Shown in pieces: positions 1-9,722 of a DNA stretch of 64,000 nucleotides (positions within the stretch are counted from its first letter, which is position 1; every line of letters starts with the position of its first letter). A program made the position numbers and the translations under genes. Source of the stretch: an uncultured Sphingomonadales bacterium. Its GTDB lineage: Bacteria; Pseudomonadota; Alphaproteobacteria; Sphingomonadales; Rhodothalassiaceae. The stretch spans positions 124,001-188,000 of the forward strand of contig CANMND010000003.1 of NCBI GenBank assembly GCA_947499155.1, written 5' to 3'. The notes below the pieces were generated by a model, which did not search any database, was not told the origin of the DNA, and saw only the letters and a program-made list of their open reading frames with translations.

Positions 1-2471
1 ATGTGCGACCATTTCTTTTGCAGCGCTTCATCGCGCCAGTTGCCGGGTGTCTCGGGGAAGGACTGCAGATGGACACTTCCCGCATTCTCGCCAAAGCGGG
101 CCTGCCAGACTTCTTCCATGGTGAAAACCAGGATCGGCGCAAACCACGCGGTCAGACGATAAAACAACAGATCAAGCACGGTTCGGGCCGCACGGCGACG
201 AATGCTTGCCTTTGGATCGCAATAAAGGCTGTCCTTGCGGATATCGAAATAAAAGGCAGACAGGTCCACGATGCAAAACTGATAAAGAGCCTGAAAACAC
301 GGATTGAAGTCAAACGCAGCCGTTTTTTCACGCATCAGGTGATCAAGGTTGGCCAGCCGGTTCAAAACCCAGCGCTCCAGCTCCGGCATTTCTGATAATG
401 GCAAACGCTCGCTTTCATCAAAATCAGCCAGATTTCCAAGAATAAAACGCAAGGTGTTGCGGATCTTGCGATAGGCGTCCACCTGCCCTTTGATGATTTC
501 CTGACCGATACGAACATCTTCGAAATAGTCGGTAGAGACCACCCACAAACGCAGGATATCGGCGCCATATTGATCGACAATATTCTGGGGAGATAACCCG
601 GTTCCCGCCGATTTCGACATTTTCCGGCCATCAGCATCCAAAGTGAAGCCGTGGGTCAAAACCGCTTCATAAGGGGGACGGCCTCTGGTCCCGCACGCCT
701 CCAGCAGGCTCGACTGGAACCAGCCGCGATGCTGGTCAGACCCTTCCAGATAAAGAGATGCCGGCCAGGAAAGCTCTGGTCTTTCTTCCAAAACAAACGC
801 GTGTGTGCAGCCGGAATCAAACCACACGTCCAGAATATCTGTAACAACGTCCCATTCCGCTGGATCATGGTCAGGCCCAAGAAACCGCTTGGGGTCACCT
901 GTAAACCACGCATCCGCCCCACCTTCACGGACGGCTGCAACAATGCGTGCGTTCACTGCTTCATCTTGTAGAATCTCGCCACTGTCAGGCTTTACAAAGA
1001 CAGTGATGGGTACGCCCCAGGCCCTTTGGCGACTGATCACCCAGTCCGGGCGGTCTGCCACCATGCCCCTTATGCGGTTTTTGCCACGAGCCGGATACCA
1101 CTGGACCTGCTCAATGCCGGCGAGTGCCTTCTCGCGCAGGCCGTTAGTTTCCATTGAAATAAACCATTGCGGCGTATTGCGGAATATCAGCGGGGCCTTT
1201 GACCGCCAGCTATGGGGGTAGCTGTGCACCAAAGTCCCTTTGGCAACAAGCGCGTCCACGTCCATGAGAAGATTGCCAACCTTGTCGGCGACCTTATAGA
1301 CATGCTCGCCTGCGAGCATCGGTACATGATCATAATACCGGCCATCATCATCCACAGTCAGTGGCACTTCGATGCCATGGGCACGTCCGACGATAAAGTC
1401 ATCTTCACCATGGCCCGGTGCAGTGTGGACCAGCCCCGTTCCCGCCTCTGTGGTTACATGATCGCCTGGTAACAATGGCACATCAAAGTCATAGCCCTGA
1501 CCGTGCCATGGGTGATGACAGACGATACCTTCAAGATCACTGCCTTTCAGGCGCTCCACAATCCCGTAAACGGTGATATGGGCGCGGGATGCAACCTCAG
1601 CCAGAAGAGATTCAGCAACCAGAAGCTTTGTGCCGGGCTTTACTGTGGCGCCCTCTCCCAGTTCATCCACCTGCACAACGACATAATCGATATCAGGTCC
1701 ATAGCAAATGGCGCGATTGGCGGGGATGGTCCAGGGCGTGGTGGTCCAGATCACGGCACGGGCGCCCTTCAGGGCTGGCACATTCGTACGGGCGATGGGA
1801 AAGGACACGTCAATCTGGGTGGATGTGTGGTCGTGATATTCCACTTCGGCTTCCGCCAATGCAGTTTTTTCCACTGGCGACCACATAACTGGTTTTGAGC
1901 CACGATAAAGGGCGCCTGCCATGGCAAATTTCAATAGTTCCTCTACAATGCGAGCTTCTGCATCAAAGGCCATGGTTGTGTACGGATTATCCCAGTCGCC
2001 AATAATGCCAAGCCGTTTGAACTGCTCGCGCTGGCGATCTACCCAATGGGCGGCAAACGCGCGGCACTCCTTGCGGAACTCCACAGGGTCAACTTCGTCC
2101 TTGTTTTTGCCTTTTTTTCTGTAGGCTTCTTCAATCTTCCATTCGATCGGCAGCCCATGACAGTCCCAGCCTGGCACATAAGGCGCATCATATCCGGTCA
2201 TCTGGCGCGCGCGCACGATGACGTCTTTCAGAATCTTGTTCATGGCGTGGCCGATATGAATATCGCCATTGGCATAAGGCGGGCCATCATGAAGAATAAA
2301 GCGGTCGCGCCCCTTGCCTGCCTCACGCAGGCGGCCATAAAGATTTCCTGTTTCCCATGCATCCAGCCATTGCGGCTCTTTTTGGGGCAGGCCAGCGCGC
2401 ATGGGCAGGTCGGTCTGGGGCAGGAAGACAGTCGCGCGGTAGTCACGCTGGGCAGATTCGTTACCGGACAT
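1..2471 (-). CDS. ileS: Isoleucyl-tRNA synthetase (3' end outside window)
   Basis: Charges tRNA-Ile with isoleucine in the cytoplasm. The minus-strand reading frame starts at an ATG at 2471 and stays open to the left edge, giving about 823 residues of a protein usually 900-960 long, so the C-terminal part is missing from the window. The class I signature HIGH is seen at residues 72-75 in the context GDIHIGHAMNK, and the KMSKS loop lies at about residues 617-621 (609-623). Both are characteristic of IleS. The gene follows ribF on the same strand with a gap of about 180 bp, the common ribF-ileS arrangement of proteobacteria. Identification is near certain. Confidence 0.97.
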   Translation of the reverse strand, partial: MSGNESAQRDYRATVFLPQTDLPMRAGLPQKEPQWLDAWETGNLYGRLREAGKGRDRFILHDGPPYANGDIHIGHAMNKILKDVIVRARQMTGYDAPYVPGWDCHGLPIEWKIEEAYRKKGKNKDEVDPVEFRKECRAFAAHWVDRQREQFKRLGIIGDWDNPYTTMAFDAEARIVEELLKFAMAGALYRGSKPVMWSPVEKTALAEAEVEYHDHTSTQIDVSFPIARTNVPALKGARAVIWTTTPWTIPANRAICYGPDIDYVVVQVDELGEGATVKPGTKLLVAESLLAEVASRAHITVYGIVERLKGSDLEGIVCHHPWHGQGYDFDVPLLPGDHVTTEAGTGLVHTAPGHGEDDFIVGRAHGIEVPLTVDDDGRYYDHVPMLAGEHVYKVADKVGNLLMDVDALVAKGTLVHSYPHSWRSKAPLIFRNTPQWFISMETNGLREKALAGIEQVQWYPARGKNRIRGMVADRPDWVISRQRAWGVPITVFVKPDSGEILQDEAVNARIVAAVREGGADAWFTGDPKRFLGPDHDPAEWDVVTDILDVWFDSGCTHAFVLEERPELSWPASLYLEGSDQHRGWFQSSLLEACGTRGRPPYEAVLTHGFTLDADGRKMSKSAGTGLSPQNIVDQYGADILRLWVVSTDYFEDVRIGQEIIKGQVDAYRKIRNTLRFILGNLADFDESERLPLSEMPELERWVLNRLANLDHLMREKTAAFDFNPCFQALYQFCIVDLSAFYFDIRKDSLYCDPKASIRRRAARTVLDLLFYRLTAWFAPILVFTMEEVWQARFGENAGSVHLQSFPETPGNWRDEALQKKWSH

Positions 2472-2653
2472 GGAATGTTCTCAAATTATAATCACGAAAT
2501 CGGATGGACACAGGACTCTCTCGTTCCCCGGCACCTCATAACAGGGCCGGGCCGGTAATTCGTGGGAGTCCACTGATTTTCTGGCGCATACTGTACATGA
2601 CGGTTCTTTTACCAATGCAACAAGCTATCGGCAAGAGCGCACAAGACAGTGTA

Positions 2654-3736
2654 TTATCGAATTGAGGCCAAGGCATCGGGCTGCCGGGCAAGATAGGCGT
2701 CTAGTCGAGGGGACGAAAATTTGGATCGTGCATTTTGCGGATCAGCCAGACGCTCCCTTGCAATACGGCTGTCCTGTGCAATCGCCGCCTTCAGTGCGTC
2801 GATACCGTCAAATGTCCGTTCCGGGCGAATAAATTCCACGCAGTCCACACGGGCGTGACGGCCATAAAGGTCGCCATCAAAATCGAACAGATGGACTTCC
2901 AGAATCGCGGTGTTGGTTCCAAATGTCGGTCGCAACCCAAGATTGGCGACACCCTCATGGACCTGGTCCTCACCATCAAGCACCACACGAACCGCGTAGA
3001 CTCCGTATTTGGGGTGCAGGCCATTGCCCAGAGCAAGATTGGCTGTTGGATAGCCGATCGTGCGGCCACGTTTTTCACCATGCCTGATCCGACCGGATAT
3101 CGACCACCAGTGCCCGAGCAAATCAGCCGCCTTCCTGACATTGCCTCTGCGAATGGTGTCTCGCACAAGGCTCGAAGAATAGACCTCACTGTCAGCACCG
3201 TCATGCGATATGACCGGTTCCACCACGCTCAAACCGAATCCTTCCATTGCGCCCATCTGGGCCAAAACATTCACCCCACCGCCACGTCCTTTGCCAAATC
3301 GATAATCATAGCCGACAACAACATGCAAAAGGCCGAGACTGTCGCACAGGATATTCCTTACAAAGTCCTGTGCTGGACACTGCGACATGGTCCGATTGAA
3401 TGGCATGCTGACCAGCAGATCCACGCCAAACTGTTCCATCAGCTTGGCGCGCTCGCGAAAGGGCGTCAGACGAAAAGGGTCGTCTCCGGGGCGAAAAAAG
3501 CTGCGTGGATGTGGCTCTGTCGTTACCACTGTCAGAGGAACCCCCATTTGACGGGCAAGACGACCAGCTTCACCCACCACCACCTGGTGGCCAAGGTGAA
3601 ATCCGTCAAAATTACCCAATGCTGCGACTGAACCGCGCAGACCGGAAGGCAAAGACTGGGGGTGACGTTTGATTTTCAACGGATCAGCAGCTTTCTCTAA
3701 GCTCGAATGGATTGTGCAAGCGGCATGGCGGCGCAC
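2654..3736 (-). CDS. ribF: Bifunctional riboflavin kinase / FAD synthetase
   Basis: Phosphorylates riboflavin to FMN and adenylylates FMN to FAD. The N-terminal FAD synthetase (nucleotidyltransferase) domain shows GNFDGFHLGH at residues 41-50, GYDYRFGKGR at 142-151 and SSSLVR at 187-192. The C-terminal flavokinase domain begins near residue 210 and contains GYPTAN at 228-233. Length (360 aa) is slightly above the usual 310-330 because of an N-terminal extension of about 20 residues; a later start is possible, but no good internal Met precedes the first domain. It lies upstream of ileS on the same strand and is divergent from the cheY-like gene. Confidence 0.96.
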   Translation of the reverse strand: MRRHAACTIHSSLEKAADPLKIKRHPQSLPSGLRGSVAALGNFDGFHLGHQVVVGEAGRLARQMGVPLTVVTTEPHPRSFFRPGDDPFRLTPFRERAKLMEQFGVDLLVSMPFNRTMSQCPAQDFVRNILCDSLGLLHVVVGYDYRFGKGRGGGVNVLAQMGAMEGFGLSVVEPVISHDGADSEVYSSSLVRDTIRRGNVRKAADLLGHWWSISGRIRHGEKRGRTIGYPTANLALGNGLHPKYGVYAVRVVLDGEDQVHEGVANLGLRPTFGTNTAILEVHLFDFDGDLYGRHARVDCVEFIRPERTFDGIDALKAAIAQDSRIARERLADPQNARSKFSSPRLDAYLARQPDALASIR

Positions 3737-3917
3737 TATAAACAGGCAGTCGGCGGGGCGGCAAGGTGGCTTTGCTCTCTCTCACCAAAAAAACATCCGC
3801 ACACAATCATTACAATTAACCAGTTTTTTAGATGCAGCGCACTATTTTGCTGAGTGTTTAGCCGGTGGCGCTTCATTTGCTACCTTATATCAGTATTTGC
3901 CAAGGGTTTAGACAGCT

Positions 3918-4304
3918 ATGGCCGTAGACAAGGCGATGCCAATCCTCATCGTAGATGATTATAAAACGATGCTCCGAATCGTTCGGAATCTGCTTAAGCA
4001 GTTGGGATTCGATAATGTGGATGAAGCAACAGACGGCTCACAAGCTCTCGAGAAGCTGCGAACAAAAGGCTATGGTCTCGTCATTTCCGACTGGAACATG
4101 GAGCCGATGACCGGCTACGAACTGTTAAAAGAAGTGCGAGCTGATGGTCAGCTTAAGGCAACACCCTTCATCATGGTGACCGCCGAATCTAAAACCGACA
4201 ATGTGATTGCTGCCAAAAAAGCCGGCGTGAACAATTACATCGTCAAACCGTTCAACGCAGCGACATTAAAGCAGAAACTCTCCGCCGTTCTTGGAGACTT
4301 CTGA
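3918..4304 (+). CDS. cheY: CheY-like single-domain response regulator
   Basis: Stand-alone receiver domain of 128 aa. Visible residues are the acidic pair D13/D14, the phosphoacceptor D58 (SDWNM), T88 and K110 (IVKPF), all in the CheY positions. CheY-P normally diffuses to the flagellar switch and reverses rotation. The stop codon overlaps the start of the following cheZ-like gene by one base (TGATG), so the pair is translationally coupled. This pairing is how chemotaxis CheY and its phosphatase often sit together. I infer a chemotaxis role, although no receptors, CheA or flagellar genes lie in the window. Confidence 0.93.
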   Translation: MAVDKAMPILIVDDYKTMLRIVRNLLKQLGFDNVDEATDGSQALEKLRTKGYGLVISDWNMEPMTGYELLKEVRADGQLKATPFIMVTAESKTDNVIAAKKAGVNNYIVKPFNAATLKQKLSAVLGDF

Positions 4305-5143
4305 TGGGAGCGGATGAGCTGCCGGAAAAGATCGAAGCTCTTGTCGACCATCTCCGGGGAAACCGCGATGAGGCCTTTTCACTGGCCGATGTCGCATCTG
4401 TGACCGAGGTGCTGATCGGGACGATGCGCACCTATTTTCGCTCAATCGATACAAAAATCTACGATGAATGCAGACAGCTAAGCGATTATATCGGCAATGC
4501 CCGGAAAGAAATAGCAGCCCTTCAACCCGCAGATCTGGAAACAGCCCGCATTCCTCGTGCTGGCATGGAGCTTGATGCGATTGTCCAGCAAACGGAAGAA
4601 GCAACCAACACCATCATGGAATCTGCCGAAGCCATCATGGGCGCAGACCCTGCCGATGTGGAATTATTTCAAGAGACAGTGCAAAATAATATCATGCAGA
4701 TATTTGAAGCCTGCTCATTTCAGGACATTACCGGCCAGCGCATTTCAAAGGTAGTCCAGACACTAAGCTACGTGGAAGAGCGCATCTATGAATTGCGCAG
4801 CCTGCTTGGTATCACCGATGACTATATTTCACAAACAGCTGATATAAATATAGGTGACGATGATAGCCTGCTTCATGGACCATCGCTTGCCGGAGAAGGG
4901 ATCGATCAGGATGAAGTTGATGCCTTGATGGATGGCAACAATGCAACTGCAAAGGGATCAGCATCTTCCGCAAAAAAGACAACAGGGAAGGTAGCAAAAG
5001 CTTCGAAAGCGGATCAGACACCAAAAAAGGATTCGCCTATCTCATCCGCCAAGCCAGGCTCGAAAAAACCTGATATTGAGAAAGCAGACGATTCCTTGCC
5101 ACAATCAAGCAATCAGGACGAAATCGACGCTCTTTTCAGCTAA
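4304..5143 (+). CDS. cheZ: CheZ-type CheY-P phosphatase
   Basis: Predicted phosphatase that dephosphorylates CheY-P. The active-site helix carries SFQDITGQRI (residues 138-147), matching the CheZ motif whose Asp and Gln (here D141 and Q145) position the attacking water. The protein is mostly helical, as expected of CheZ four-helix bundles. The last 70 residues are a low-complexity Lys/Ser/Ala-rich linker ending in NQDEIDALFS. A second similar motif, DQDEVDALMD, lies at 201-210. Both resemble the CheY-binding tail of CheZ and the N-terminal peptide of FliM. It overlaps cheY by one base. Confidence 0.9.
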   Translation: MGADELPEKIEALVDHLRGNRDEAFSLADVASVTEVLIGTMRTYFRSIDTKIYDECRQLSDYIGNARKEIAALQPADLETARIPRAGMELDAIVQQTEEATNTIMESAEAIMGADPADVELFQETVQNNIMQIFEACSFQDITGQRISKVVQTLSYVEERIYELRSLLGITDDYISQTADINIGDDDSLLHGPSLAGEGIDQDEVDALMDGNNATAKGSASSAKKTTGKVAKASKADQTPKKDSPISSAKPGSKKPDIEKADDSLPQSSNQDEIDALFS

Positions 5144-5176
5144 AGCCGATGAGCAAATCAATGGCGGTGCGGGCTG

Positions 5177-6025
5177 TCAGGTTCCATTCCATGATAAATG
5201 ACCGGTCCGATAGTCAGGCCGCACCCCATAGCGCTTAATAACCGCACACAGACCATCTTCCTCAATTTCATGACTGTGAACGCCTGATTGCACGAACAGA
5301 CTTTTAACGCCGCACTTAATCGCACCTGGAATATCCGTCACAAGACCATCGCCTATCATCAGAACCTGATCTGACCGGACGCTTTTACCCGCCATCACGC
5401 TGAATAGTCTAAGACAGGCTTCATAGGGTGGCGGCGCCGGCTTGCCGAGCCATATGACCGGTCCGCCCATGGCCTCATATAGATCAGCAACAGCACCTGC
5501 ACATACAGCAAGCTCACCAGCATGGTAGACCAGCCGATCGGGATTTGCGCACAGCATGGGGATTTTGCGGGCTGCCGCATTTTGCAAGAATGGCCCATGA
5601 TCATCGACATTTTGATAGATCAGTCCGGTTGCAAGAATCACATCGGCGGCTTCTGGCTCTGCTGTCTCACGCAAGGGGACCGATTCAATCGTCCTGCGAT
5701 CTGAACCGGGGCCAAGATGAAAAAATATCTGGTTTTTGAAATTATCAATCATATAGGTGCGGGCCAGCTCACCCGAGGTCACAAGCCCGTCAAAAACATC
5801 AGGGCCTACGGACAATGACTGCAATATTTCCCGCACCACCCATTCGCGCTGAGGGGAGTTTGATACGAAGATCACCTTTGCGCCCTCTTTGCGTGCGTCT
5901 GAAAGTGCTGATACCGCTTCCGGAAAGGCAAAGAGGCCATTATGGAGCACGCCCCAGAGATCACACATCAGATAAGGATAGTCGTTCACGAGATCGCCAA
6001 GCCCGGCAAGGGGAGGAAGGGTCAC
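5177..6025 (-). CDS. HAD-superfamily hydrolase, subclass IIA (TIGR01459-like)
   Basis: Cytoplasmic phosphatase-like enzyme of unknown substrate, 282 aa. The N-terminal motif CDLWGVLHNG (from residue 21) holds the nucleophile D22; a Trp stands two residues later where classical HADs have the acid/base Asp, a feature of this subfamily. Motif II is FVSNSPQ, and motif III/IV appears as MIGDGLVTDIPGA. Members of TIGR01459 are common in alphaproteobacteria, and their substrate is not established. It converges with cheZ and lies downstream of the EAL gene on the same strand with a 41 bp gap, so cotranscription is possible. Confidence 0.88.
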   Translation of the reverse strand: MTLPPLAGLGDLVNDYPYLMCDLWGVLHNGLFAFPEAVSALSDARKEGAKVIFVSNSPQREWVVREILQSLSVGPDVFDGLVTSGELARTYMIDNFKNQIFFHLGPGSDRRTIESVPLRETAEPEAADVILATGLIYQNVDDHGPFLQNAAARKIPMLCANPDRLVYHAGELAVCAGAVADLYEAMGGPVIWLGKPAPPPYEACLRLFSVMAGKSVRSDQVLMIGDGLVTDIPGAIKCGVKSLFVQSGVHSHEIEEDGLCAVIKRYGVRPDYRTGHLSWNGT

Positions 6026-6066
6026 AACAGTACGCTTTCATTAAAGTGGGATGGTCGCCAAGAGGC

Positions 6067-7266
6067 CTAATCAGGCTCGTCACTTATGCCACCGCGGCTA
6101 AGCCGGGGCTCACCAAAGAGATAGCCTTGTGCGTGGCTCACGTCCAGATCAAGAAGCTCAAGGACCTGGGCTTCATCTTCGACTTTGGCTGCAATCAGAT
6201 CTATGCCCTGCCCTTTAAGTCCTGATCGCATATCCCTGACAGATCGACCACCAGCACCATTAAGGATCGTCTCTGCATCCACCTTCACAAAGTGGATATG
6301 CCAAGACTTTAACTGCGCCGGATCCAGGTCCATAGAATTTACCTGGTCCAAGCCAAAACTATAACCATTGCGGCCCAGAACAAACAGGCGGTCATGTATT
6401 TCTGGATCAAGGTCCATCAACTCGTCTTGCGCAAATTCAAAAACAAGCCGTGACGCAAGTTCACGGTTCGCAACCATATAATCAATAAACTGTGGAAAAA
6501 ATTCTTTGTCCCGCACCGATGAAGATGAAATATTACAAAAGAATCGAACGTCCGGTCGTCTCGGCCCCAATTTTCGCACAAGCTGTATGCAGCGGAAAAG
6601 CAACAGATTATCCAATGTCCCGACCAGACCAGAGCTTTCCGCAACGGGAAGGTACTGGCGAGGATATATGATCTCATCATGATCCCCTCGCACCCTTGAA
6701 AAGCACTCGTAATAAAGGGGACGCCGTGACGGCAGGACGACTGTCGGCTGAAGATAGAGATCAACCCTGTTTTCAGACAGGGCAGTCTGAACAATCGTCA
6801 GAATATCGTTTTCCACGTCAGGGGACAGCGCTTTTTCAGCCTCATCCCTGATTGTCATGCCATCCATAAGTCCCTGGGCGTTTATGGTTCCGCTTCTCAA
6901 AGACTTATTGACACCGCTATGTCCGACTATCTGTCCCAATAACGTCTGCAAGACCCGCATCTCTCGGATCATGTCGTCTGACTGCTGCTCCACACTTTCG
7001 CTATCACGATGTCTGGATAGCTTATCAAAGAGCTTTTCCACTTTACGATGGAGATGCGAAAAACCACGCTCCAGACCTGCCATCCGGCGAATGATATGCC
7101 GACGCGCCAGGGCAGACTGGATCACAGCCCCGCCGGCCACAAGGACCATGGCAAGAAGTGTCATATACGGCTCCGGCCATCCCGTCGCATCCGGGATAAC
7201 CAAAAGTACAACACCTGCAAGAACCAGGGACAAAAGAAATATCAGAATCGTAAAGACACTGTTCAT
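6067..7266 (-). CDS. Membrane-anchored degenerate EAL-domain protein, TipF-like
   Basis: Two hydrophobic segments lie within the first 55 residues, followed by a helical, probably coiled-coil stretch (to about residue 140) and a C-terminal EAL domain (about 155-390). The EAL signature is ECF instead of EAL (YYECFSRVRG), and the usual DDFG catalytic pair is reduced to LDQV. Some metal-site positions (N in FFCNIS, E in VFEFAQ, K in FVKVD) remain. I expect it binds cyclic-di-GMP rather than degrading it. The architecture resembles Caulobacter TipF, a flagellar-assembly c-di-GMP receptor. The nearby cheY/cheZ pair fits a motility role, but this is inference. Confidence 0.82.
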   Translation of the reverse strand: MNSVFTILIFLLSLVLAGVVLLVIPDATGWPEPYMTLLAMVLVAGGAVIQSALARRHIIRRMAGLERGFSHLHRKVEKLFDKLSRHRDSESVEQQSDDMIREMRVLQTLLGQIVGHSGVNKSLRSGTINAQGLMDGMTIRDEAEKALSPDVENDILTIVQTALSENRVDLYLQPTVVLPSRRPLYYECFSRVRGDHDEIIYPRQYLPVAESSGLVGTLDNLLLFRCIQLVRKLGPRRPDVRFFCNISSSSVRDKEFFPQFIDYMVANRELASRLVFEFAQDELMDLDPEIHDRLFVLGRNGYSFGLDQVNSMDLDPAQLKSWHIHFVKVDAETILNGAGGRSVRDMRSGLKGQGIDLIAAKVEDEAQVLELLDLDVSHAQGYLFGEPRLSRGGISDEPD

Positions 7267-7340
7267 GGGTTCACTATGTCATCAACTACATAAAAAACCC
7301 TAAACCAGACGGGCGTAAGTTGAAAAATAATATGGCTAGC

Positions 7341-8537
7341 CTATAGCTCCAATTGCCCCACCGGGAAAAACAGCCCGCATTGAAAGCCTGTTCCGTTTGC
7401 ACGGGCTGCCACATGCATGGAGCCGCCATTCCGCATGAACAAGCTTTTAGCCATTGGCAGGCCAGCAACCGAGCGGGCATGAGGCCTAGAATAAACGTCT
7501 TGGTCCTCTTCTGCAGCAGCCACAGCCGCATCTATTTCTTTCATGCTGATCATCGGTCCGTTGTCTTCACATGTCAGATGCAAACCGCCATGACCATCGA
7601 GCCAGCAAGAGAGAATTATCATATCCCCATTCTGCGTGGCCCGGATCGCATTATCCACCACGGCATCAATACCGCGCGTAATTTCAGCTTTGTTACCACG
7701 TAATGCTGGCAGTCCGGACTCAATCAGACATTTAATATCAACAAGACCATCAATATGCCGCAGTCGGGCGTGCTCCACGCACTCTAACAACACATCCGCC
7801 AGATCCACGCTGGTTTCCTGCCGCGGCACTTCCGGTAAAGTGGACTGGGCCGCCGCCATCAGGTCTTCCACACGCATCAGCAATTCCCGCCCTGCCGATG
7901 CGATATCCTTCGCATAGTCCCGCATTTTCTTGTCACTGGTATCAGGCACATGAATCATCATGTCTGCGAACCCCAGAATGCCGTTGAGGGGTGTGCGAAG
8001 ATCGTGACTGATGCGGGCAAGTATCCGGTCTTTTGTCTGCATGGCGGCGTCCCTTTGCCGACAGACCATGGCCAGTTTCTGGTGGGCCGATACATCAGTA
8101 CGGCGCAGTGCTGCCACCATGCGTAAACTGCCCTTACCCCCTCTGACCGGACGGATGGTCGCATGACAGGACAGGGCCTCCTGTTCACTCAGAAACAACT
8201 GAAAAGGCAGGCTGACGGGTCTGTGACGGACAAGGCAGTGCCGCAACATCTCCCGGTCCCGCGGATTCATGTCGCTATGAACAAGCGTCATGATATTAAT
8301 CCCGCGCAGATCAGAAGGCGTGCATGACAGCCATTTGCACAGGGTAAGGTTGGCGTCACTGACGCGGACAACAAGTCCCCCGACATCTAGATCGAGAATG
8401 AGTAAGCCCGCATCGCTTTCTTCAAAGACCGCATCAAACAGTCCCAAGCCTTCGTCAACTGGCACCAAAGAAGGAAAGTCAATAGGCGCGAATCGCGTCC
8501 TGTGTCTGCTTATGGTGCTGTCCATCCGTTTCCCCAT
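7341..8537 (-). CDS. PAS-domain sensor histidine kinase
   Basis: Soluble histidine kinase of 398 aa without membrane segments. A PAS-like domain occupies about residues 35-145, the dimerisation/phosphoacceptor helix contains ISHDLRTPLNGILGF with H178, and an HATPase domain follows with VVDNAIRAT (N box) and EDNGPM (G box). There is no receiver domain. It lies directly upstream of the EAL gene on the same strand with a gap of about 75 bp, so the two may share a transcript. The cognate response regulator is not visible nearby, apart from the CheY-like protein a few kb away on the other strand. Confidence 0.9.
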   Translation of the reverse strand: MGKRMDSTISRHRTRFAPIDFPSLVPVDEGLGLFDAVFEESDAGLLILDLDVGGLVVRVSDANLTLCKWLSCTPSDLRGINIMTLVHSDMNPRDREMLRHCLVRHRPVSLPFQLFLSEQEALSCHATIRPVRGGKGSLRMVAALRRTDVSAHQKLAMVCRQRDAAMQTKDRILARISHDLRTPLNGILGFADMMIHVPDTSDKKMRDYAKDIASAGRELLMRVEDLMAAAQSTLPEVPRQETSVDLADVLLECVEHARLRHIDGLVDIKCLIESGLPALRGNKAEITRGIDAVVDNAIRATQNGDMIILSCWLDGHGGLHLTCEDNGPMISMKEIDAAVAAAEEDQDVYSRPHARSVAGLPMAKSLFMRNGGSMHVAARANGTGFQCGLFFPVGQLEL

Positions 8538-8730
8538 AGATTCAGGCTGGAGTCAGACTCAAAGAGTTATTAGCAAGCCTCTGCATCTGTATAAAAATCA
8601 GCGCTCACCTGAATCATTGCCCATCCGAGTCGCGGGATCAAGATATTCCTTAACAAAAGATTAATGTTACATTTTCAACTCTGTACACGTTATGCTGAAC
8701 TGGACAGGCAATACAGATCAGGGACTGAAC

Positions 8731-9600
8731 ATGCGCAAGATCCTTCTCACAATACTCGCACTCTTGATCCTCGTAGCAGGCGGGAGTGCTTTATGGGTGT
8801 CCGTAAAAGGAAAAGAAGTCCTGCGGACAAGCGTGGAAACTTATGGTCCACGTGTTATGGGAGCACAGGTTACACTGAATGACCTATCCCTTTCCCCTTT
8901 TAGCGGAAAAGCGGGAATGAACGGCCTTACAATTGGAAACCCTCAAGGTTTTTCCGACGCAAACGCCCTCTCCTTTGATGACTTTAAGATCCACTTAAAG
9001 CCACTGTCCGTGTTATCGGACGTGATAGTGGTTGACACTATCCGCATTGATGCACCGGCCATACGGATTGAACCGGGAAAGGGTACGCTCAACCTTCAGG
9101 TCCTTCAAAAGAACATTGAAAATTTTATCGGACCTCAAACAACAGACCCTGAGCAAGAAAAAGCCGTCAAAATAAAAGACTTTTATTTGACAAATGCCCA
9201 AATATCTATTGGTGGCGGCGCGATCGGATTCTCTGACCAGACATTGACCCTTGCCGATATTCATCTCCAAAATATTGGCGGCAAAGACGGTATACCGCCA
9301 GCAGACGCGGCACGGCTGGTTTTTGACGCCTTGATGCCTCAGGTTCAAAAAGCGCTATCAAGTAAAATGGGCCAGCAGCTTCTGTCACAGGCAAAAGATA
9401 GACTGGGGAATGTAGAAAGCGAGATCCGGGACAGAATCGATGCCGAAAAAGGCAAGATTCAAGAGAAAATCCAGGAACAGACAGAAAAGCTGCCTGGTGG
9501 ACTTCAGGAAAAAGCTGACGATGCTTTGAAATCCGGACTTGGGGGCGTATTAAAAAAGAAAAAAGACAAGATAAATGATGACCGCTCAGATAAGAACTGA
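8731..9600 (+). CDS. AsmA-like / DUF748-type envelope protein
   Basis: A single N-terminal membrane segment (ILLTILALLILVAGGSALWV) precedes a beta-rich periplasmic domain with the repeated pattern seen in AsmA/DUF748 proteins (LSLSPFSGKAGMNGLTIGNP, then LSVLSDVIVVDTIRIDAPAI). The last 80 residues form a charged amphipathic helix rich in Lys/Glu. I chose the ATG at 8731 rather than 8692 because the membrane segment follows it immediately and GGGA precedes it. AsmA-family proteins act in lipid transport or outer-membrane homeostasis, but no specific partner is visible here. Confidence 0.72.
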   Translation: MRKILLTILALLILVAGGSALWVSVKGKEVLRTSVETYGPRVMGAQVTLNDLSLSPFSGKAGMNGLTIGNPQGFSDANALSFDDFKIHLKPLSVLSDVIVVDTIRIDAPAIRIEPGKGTLNLQVLQKNIENFIGPQTTDPEQEKAVKIKDFYLTNAQISIGGGAIGFSDQTLTLADIHLQNIGGKDGIPPADAARLVFDALMPQVQKALSSKMGQQLLSQAKDRLGNVESEIRDRIDAEKGKIQEKIQEQTEKLPGGLQEKADDALKSGLGGVLKKKKDKINDDRSDKN

Positions 9601-9722
9601 GCAAACTCCTTTCAACAAAGGATCTGGCATTGCTCCCACTGTAGGGGGCTGTTTAGATTTGTTTCGCCATGCTAGCGTGCGCCATCATCGTTTCGCAGCA
9701 CACAGTTGAAGGAAATTAATTT

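Noticed and set aside
2735-3631. Long plus-strand open frame opposite ribF (298 codons)
   Set aside because: Shadow of the conserved ribF gene; the minus-strand protein carries all flavokinase/FAD synthetase motifs.
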